Source: JAVBLF01 sp031553675 (GTDB lineage: Bacteria > Bacillota > Clostridia > Christensenellales > CALWSW01). Taken from it: a stretch of DNA of 9,016 bases. Positions within the stretch are counted from its first letter, which is position 1, and every line of letters begins with the position of its first letter. Position numbers and translations under genes: made by a program. Location of the stretch: assembly GCA_031553675.1 (NCBI GenBank), contig JAVBLF010000021.1, positions 1-9,016 on the forward strand, given 5' to 3'. The notes under the pieces are model-generated. The model was given only the letters and a program-made list of their open reading frames with translations. It did not search any database and was not told where the DNA came from. Positions 5,827 through 9,016 of the stretch are shown one piece after another.

Positions 5827-6522
5827 GTGTTTTTGCGAACCAGGGAGCTCACGAAGAGCTACCACAACGGAACGACGACCCCGGTGTTGAAGGGCGTCAG
5901 CATGGAGCTGGAGCAGGGACAGATCGGCGTCATCCTCGGCCCGTCCGGATCGGGAAAGTCCACGCTGATGAACATCATCGGCGGCGTTGACCGCCCCGAT
6001 GGCGGCCTCGTCGAGGTGGACGGTATCGACATTGCGAAACACAGCGACGATCAACTGGTCGAATACCGGCGGGAGAAAGTGGGCTTTGTGTTTCAATTCT
6101 ATCAGCTCGTCCCCAATCTCACGGTGCTCGAAAACATCGAGATCGTTTCGAACATCAGCCAACACCCCCTCGAAGCGGCAGAGCTGCTCGAAACGGTCGG
6201 GCTTTCCGACAAGAAGAACCGCTTTCCACGCGAGTTGAGTGGCGGCGAGCAGCAACGCGTTTCGATCGCCCGGGCCATCGTCAAAAACCCCAAACTCTTG
6301 CTCTGCGACGAGCCGACCGGCGCTCTGGACTACGACAGCGCTCGCGGTGTGCTTCACTTGATCGAGCGGATCCACGCGCGCTACCAGACGAGCATCCTCA
6401 TGATCACCCACAACAGCGCGATCGCCAGCATGGCGCACACCGTCTTCAAGCTGCGCAGCGGCGCCATCGTCGAAACGCTCCACAACGCTGCACTCGTCCC
6501 CGCAGAAAGGATTGCATGGTAA
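5827..6522 (+). CDS. ABC transporter ATP-binding protein (MacB/LolD-like)
   Basis: A 231-residue nucleotide-binding subunit with all catalytic motifs intact: Walker A GPSGSGKST (38-46), Q-loop Gln90 in FVFQFYQLVPNLTVLEN, signature LSGGEQQR (137-144), Walker B LLLCDEP (157-163) with Glu162, D-loop GALD (165-168) and switch His195. The FQFYQLVPNLTVLENIE stretch and PTGALD are typical of ATPases that pair with FtsX/MacB-fold permeases, such as the one encoded next. It begins with GTG at 5827, one base after the tetR stop. The ATG at 5825 is out of frame. Its last 7 bp overlap the permease start, implying a fixed stoichiometry. It would energise extraction or export of a lipid, peptide or drug; the substrate cannot be read from the sequence. 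Confidence 0.96.
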   Translation: MFLRTRELTKSYHNGTTTPVLKGVSMELEQGQIGVILGPSGSGKSTLMNIIGGVDRPDGGLVEVDGIDIAKHSDDQLVEYRREKVGFVFQFYQLVPNLTVLENIEIVSNISQHPLEAAELLETVGLSDKKNRFPRELSGGEQQRVSIARAIVKNPKLLLCDEPTGALDYDSARGVLHLIERIHARYQTSILMITHNSAIASMAHTVFKLRSGAIVETLHNAALVPAERIAW

Positions 6523-8768
6523 TGGTGCTGCACAGGCGGATTGGGCGCGTTCTGCGGGAAAACAAAGCGCGCTACCTCGGGATCCTCTTCCTGATTTTCT
6601 TGGGGAGTTTTGCATTTGTCTGCGCGAAGGGTTTCGGCGACAATTACGGTCGCTTGGTCGAGCGTTTCGCGGAAGACAATCGGCAAGAAGACCTCTCTTT
6701 CTCGACCGACAAAGCGATCGACGATCTCGCATCGCTCGAACGTGCGGCAGGCGCGACGATCGAGCCTTACCGTTACGCGGACTGCACTCCGGCGGAGGGC
6801 ATGCCGCTGCGCTTGATCAGCCCGTGTGAACGGATCGACATACCGGCGGTCAAGTCGGGCCGTAACCTGGAAGGCAGGGGCGAAATCCTCGTGGATCCCT
6901 TCTTCGCCTCGCAGCACGGTTTGGCGATCGGCGATGCCATACCGATCGGCGAACAAAGCTTTGAGATCGTCGGTACGGTTGCGCTGCCGCACTATGTCTA
7001 CCCGCTCAAGTACGTCAACGACGTGCTGCCCCCCAGCGGTTTCGGCATCGGCTTGGTGTCCAACGCCGATCTCGCGGCCTTTCCGGACGCACAAACGGTC
7101 TATGCCGTGCGCTTTGTCGACCGGCAGGATCGCAACGCGCAAGCGACACGGCTGCACGCCATGCTCGGCGAACGCGCTTATGCGTTGTCCGACTGGGTGC
7201 CGGCGCAAAACAACAAGCGCATCCAAATGCCATGGGCGACGATATCCGGCGCAAAGGCCATGTGCGTGCCGCTTCCGATCGCGATGTTCCTGCTCAGTTG
7301 CCTGATCATCGGCGTCATGATCGGGCGGATGGTGCGCGGCGACGGCGTCGTGATCGGTACGCTCTACGCCCTCGGTTACCGCCGCAAAGAAGTAACCCGC
7401 CACTATATGGCGATCCCGCTGCTTTTGTCGGCGCTCGGCGGCTTGCTCGGCGTGCTGCTCGCCTTGCCGTGCATTGCGCCAATTGTCTCCTACATGGCGC
7501 AGTCCTACTACAACATACCGCTGCGCCCCGTCGCGATCGCGCCTCTCGACGTTGCGGTCGGCATCCTACTGCCCGTTGTCTTCCTGGGCGCGGCGAGCTG
7601 GCTCGTGATCCGCAAAGAGCTCAAGAAAACCGCCGCGAACCTGATGAAGGGCGACGAGCAAAAGGCCAAAACCAATCGGATCGAGCGCTCACTGCGACTG
7701 GATCGCTTCCCCTTTCATGTGAAATTTCAGCTCCGCGAGCAATTGCGCAGCCTTCCGCGGCTGGCCTTTCTCTTCCTCGGCGTAATGGGCGCGTCGGTGC
7801 TCATGCTCTTCGGCTTCACGATCAACAATTCCATGCAAGTCGTGTTCGAGAGCGGCAACAACGACATGTACAACTTCGCCTACGAATACAGCTTCAAGCA
7901 GACACAGCACGGTTCTGTGCCCGCGGGGGCGGAACCCTTCAACGCCATGCGTTGCTATCCGGAAGGTCGCGAAGAGGCGGAGTTCTACCTGACGGGCATC
8001 CCGCCGGAATCGGACGCAATCCGGCTGCAAACGGCGGACGGTAGCGCGCTCCCGAAAGATCAGGTCAACATCACCTACCCTCTGGCGCACCGCATGAACC
8101 TGCGCGTTGGCGACACACTCACCCTGATCGACAAGCTGAGCGGCCAGGCTTACGATATCCGGGTTGACGGCATCGCGCAGACATACGCCGGCCAGTTCGT
8201 CTACATGCCCCTCGAAGCCTTCAACGCCATGATCGGCGAAGCGCCAGACGCTTATAGCGGTCTGTTTGGCGCACAGGAACTCGAAATCGACGAAAGCCAA
8301 CTCGCCGGCGTCAAAAACCTGGCGGAACTTTCGAGCGGTTTGGATGAAATCGCCATGCCCATGACGATGGTGGTGGTCAGCATGACCATCGTCGCCGGAT
8401 TGATGGGCGCAATCATCCTCTTCTTGGTCACGTCCCTGATCGTCGATGAAAGCCGGATCACCATTTCGCTTCTCAAAGTGTTCGGCTACCGCGGCAAAGA
8501 GTTGCGCAGCTTGGTGCTCAACGGCACGACGCCCGTCGTGATACTGGGCTTTTGCGCGGGTTTGCCCGTCATGCTGGCGTGCGCAAACGCGATTTACACC
8601 TACCTCGGCAATATGATCAACCTCGTGTTGCCGATGATCGTCAACCCGCTGCACGTCGCGATCAGCTTCGCGCTGATCTTCGGGGTTTACGAGCTGACTA
8701 AGCGCTTCTGCGGGCGAAAGATCGTCAAGGTGCCCATGCGCGACGCGCTCAAAGCAGGCAGCGAGTAA
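6516..8768 (+). CDS. FtsX-like ABC transporter permease with two extracytoplasmic domains
   Basis: A 750-residue permease built as a duplicated FtsX module. First half: helix 1 (about 20-38), a large extracytoplasmic domain (about 40-248), then helices near 252-271, 298-322 and 346-366. A charged cytosolic linker (about 367-412) follows. Second half: helix at 416-434, a second extracytoplasmic domain (about 436-614), then helices near 616-642, 674-698 and 714-730, ending in a basic tail. Each three-helix group carries the FtsX-type cytosolic loop: GTLYALGYRRKEVTRHY in the first and SLLKVFGYRGKELRSLVL in the second. ATG 6516 follows GAAAGGA by 4 nt and overlaps the ATPase gene; ATG 6522, 10 nt away, is a good alternative. 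No membrane-fusion or adaptor gene accompanies it. With the ATPase it should form a mechanotransmission-type ABC transporter rather than an alternating-access channel (family inference). Confidence 0.93.
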   Translation: MVMVLHRRIGRVLRENKARYLGILFLIFLGSFAFVCAKGFGDNYGRLVERFAEDNRQEDLSFSTDKAIDDLASLERAAGATIEPYRYADCTPAEGMPLRLISPCERIDIPAVKSGRNLEGRGEILVDPFFASQHGLAIGDAIPIGEQSFEIVGTVALPHYVYPLKYVNDVLPPSGFGIGLVSNADLAAFPDAQTVYAVRFVDRQDRNAQATRLHAMLGERAYALSDWVPAQNNKRIQMPWATISGAKAMCVPLPIAMFLLSCLIIGVMIGRMVRGDGVVIGTLYALGYRRKEVTRHYMAIPLLLSALGGLLGVLLALPCIAPIVSYMAQSYYNIPLRPVAIAPLDVAVGILLPVVFLGAASWLVIRKELKKTAANLMKGDEQKAKTNRIERSLRLDRFPFHVKFQLREQLRSLPRLAFLFLGVMGASVLMLFGFTINNSMQVVFESGNNDMYNFAYEYSFKQTQHGSVPAGAEPFNAMRCYPEGREEAEFYLTGIPPESDAIRLQTADGSALPKDQVNITYPLAHRMNLRVGDTLTLIDKLSGQAYDIRVDGIAQTYAGQFVYMPLEAFNAMIGEAPDAYSGLFGAQELEIDESQLAGVKNLAELSSGLDEIAMPMTMVVVSMTIVAGLMGAIILFLVTSLIVDESRITISLLKVFGYRGKELRSLVLNGTTPVVILGFCAGLPVMLACANAIYTYLGNMINLVLPMIVNPLHVAISFALIFGVYELTKRFCGRKIVKVPMRDALKAGSE

Positions 8769-8826
8769 CGCGATGCTCGCGGCGCGAATGGGTGTGAGAA
8801 TGAAACACCGAGGCTCCCAAAACGGT

Positions 8827-8853
8827 TTAAAGCCCCCAAATTGGGGGCTTTAA
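8827..8853. terminator. Bidirectional intrinsic terminator between the FtsX operon and ssrA
   Basis: Perfect 13-bp inverted repeat: TTAAAGCCCCCAA (8827-8839) and TTGGGGGCTTTAA (8841-8853) around one A. The GC-rich core (GCCCCC/GGGGGC) is followed by a T-rich stretch on both strands, so it can end the TetR operon transcript (plus) and the tmRNA transcript (minus). Confidence 0.9.
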
Positions 8854-8879
8854 TTTGCATCCATTGCTATGGGGAAATT

Positions 8880-9016
8880 TGGTGGAGCCGGGGAGAATTG
8901 AACTCCCGTCCGAAAACCCTTCTAGAGGACCTTCTTCGAGCGTAGCCGTTAGTTTAGGGTTCCCCCGGCGCAGCCCCTAGCGGCAGGGTCTGCGTTTCGG
9001 TAGCTTCATGATACAA
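8880..9016 (-). ncRNA. ssrA: tmRNA (transfer-messenger RNA), 3' portion, cut by the window edge
   Basis: The minus strand ends in an encoded CCA (8882-8880) preceded by A73 and the acceptor strand CGGCTCC (8890-8884). U70 (8886) would pair with G3, the alanine identity pair. Upstream is a perfect T-arm: GGGAG (8907-8903), loop TTCAATT (8902-8896), CTCCC (8895-8891). The preceding TTTTCGGACGGGAG and CTAAACTAACGGCTACGCTC are typical of bacterial tmRNA rather than tRNA. tmRNA rescues stalled ribosomes with SmpB and tags the unfinished protein for degradation. About 137 nt are present; the 5' acceptor half and the tag-peptide reading frame lie beyond 9016, so the tag sequence cannot be read. Confidence 0.94.

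Noticed and set aside
6381..7403. Long minus-strand open frames opposite the ABC and FtsX genes
   Set aside because: They are shadows of genes with intact motifs and continuous membrane topology on the plus strand.
8880..9016. A tRNA gene instead of tmRNA
   Set aside because: The T-arm and CCA are present, but there is no anticodon arm at tRNA distance upstream. The sequence preceding the T-arm is typical of the tmRNA 3' domain.

Overview
The window looks like chromosomal DNA from a fairly GC-rich member of the Bacillota (Firmicutes). The evidence is the DUF2975/YozG-like regulator pair, a KimA-type potassium permease, a Firmicutes-style TetR–ABC–FtsX operon, sigma-A type promoters, purine-rich Shine-Dalgarno sites and several TTG/GTG starts. 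I cannot name the species from sequence alone. Gene density is high. There are no insertion sequences, phage genes, CRISPR arrays or tRNA genes; the 3' part of a tmRNA gene lies at the right edge.

Layout. (1) Positions 1-2164, plus strand: a 19-bp palindrome and a good sigma-A promoter lead into a three-gene unit. It encodes a four-helix DUF2975 membrane protein, a 71-residue YozG-like Cro/C1 DNA-binding protein and a polytopic DUF4173 membrane protein whose start overlaps the regulator's stop (ATGA). (2) Positions 2094-4979, minus strand: a KimA-like K+ importer with its own extended -10 promoter, followed by a DUF368 (PopT-like) polyprenyl-phosphate transporter. The DUF368 gene converges on the DUF4173 gene and overlaps it by 71 bp. 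(3) Positions 4980-5198: a divergent intergenic region holding a perfect-consensus promoter (TTGACA-17-TATAAT) embedded in two tandem TGAC(C/T)-N4-AGTCA operators. (4) Positions 5199-8768, plus strand: a tightly packed operon of a TetR repressor, a MacB/LolD-type ABC ATPase and a 750-residue FtsX-fold permease. (5) Positions 8827-8853: a bidirectional terminator with perfect 13-bp arms, separating this operon from the 3' end of ssrA (tmRNA), which enters from the right on the minus strand.

How it works together (inference). The TetR operon is a typical ligand-induced, self-regulated ABC efflux or lipid/peptide transport unit. The DUF2975/HTH/DUF4173 unit looks like a membrane-linked autoregulatory module of unknown function and is the least understood part of the window. 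The KimA and DUF368 genes link potassium uptake with recycling of the cell-wall lipid carrier. The KimA-like gene's likely promoter leaves no room for the c-di-AMP riboswitch known from Bacillus subtilis kimA.
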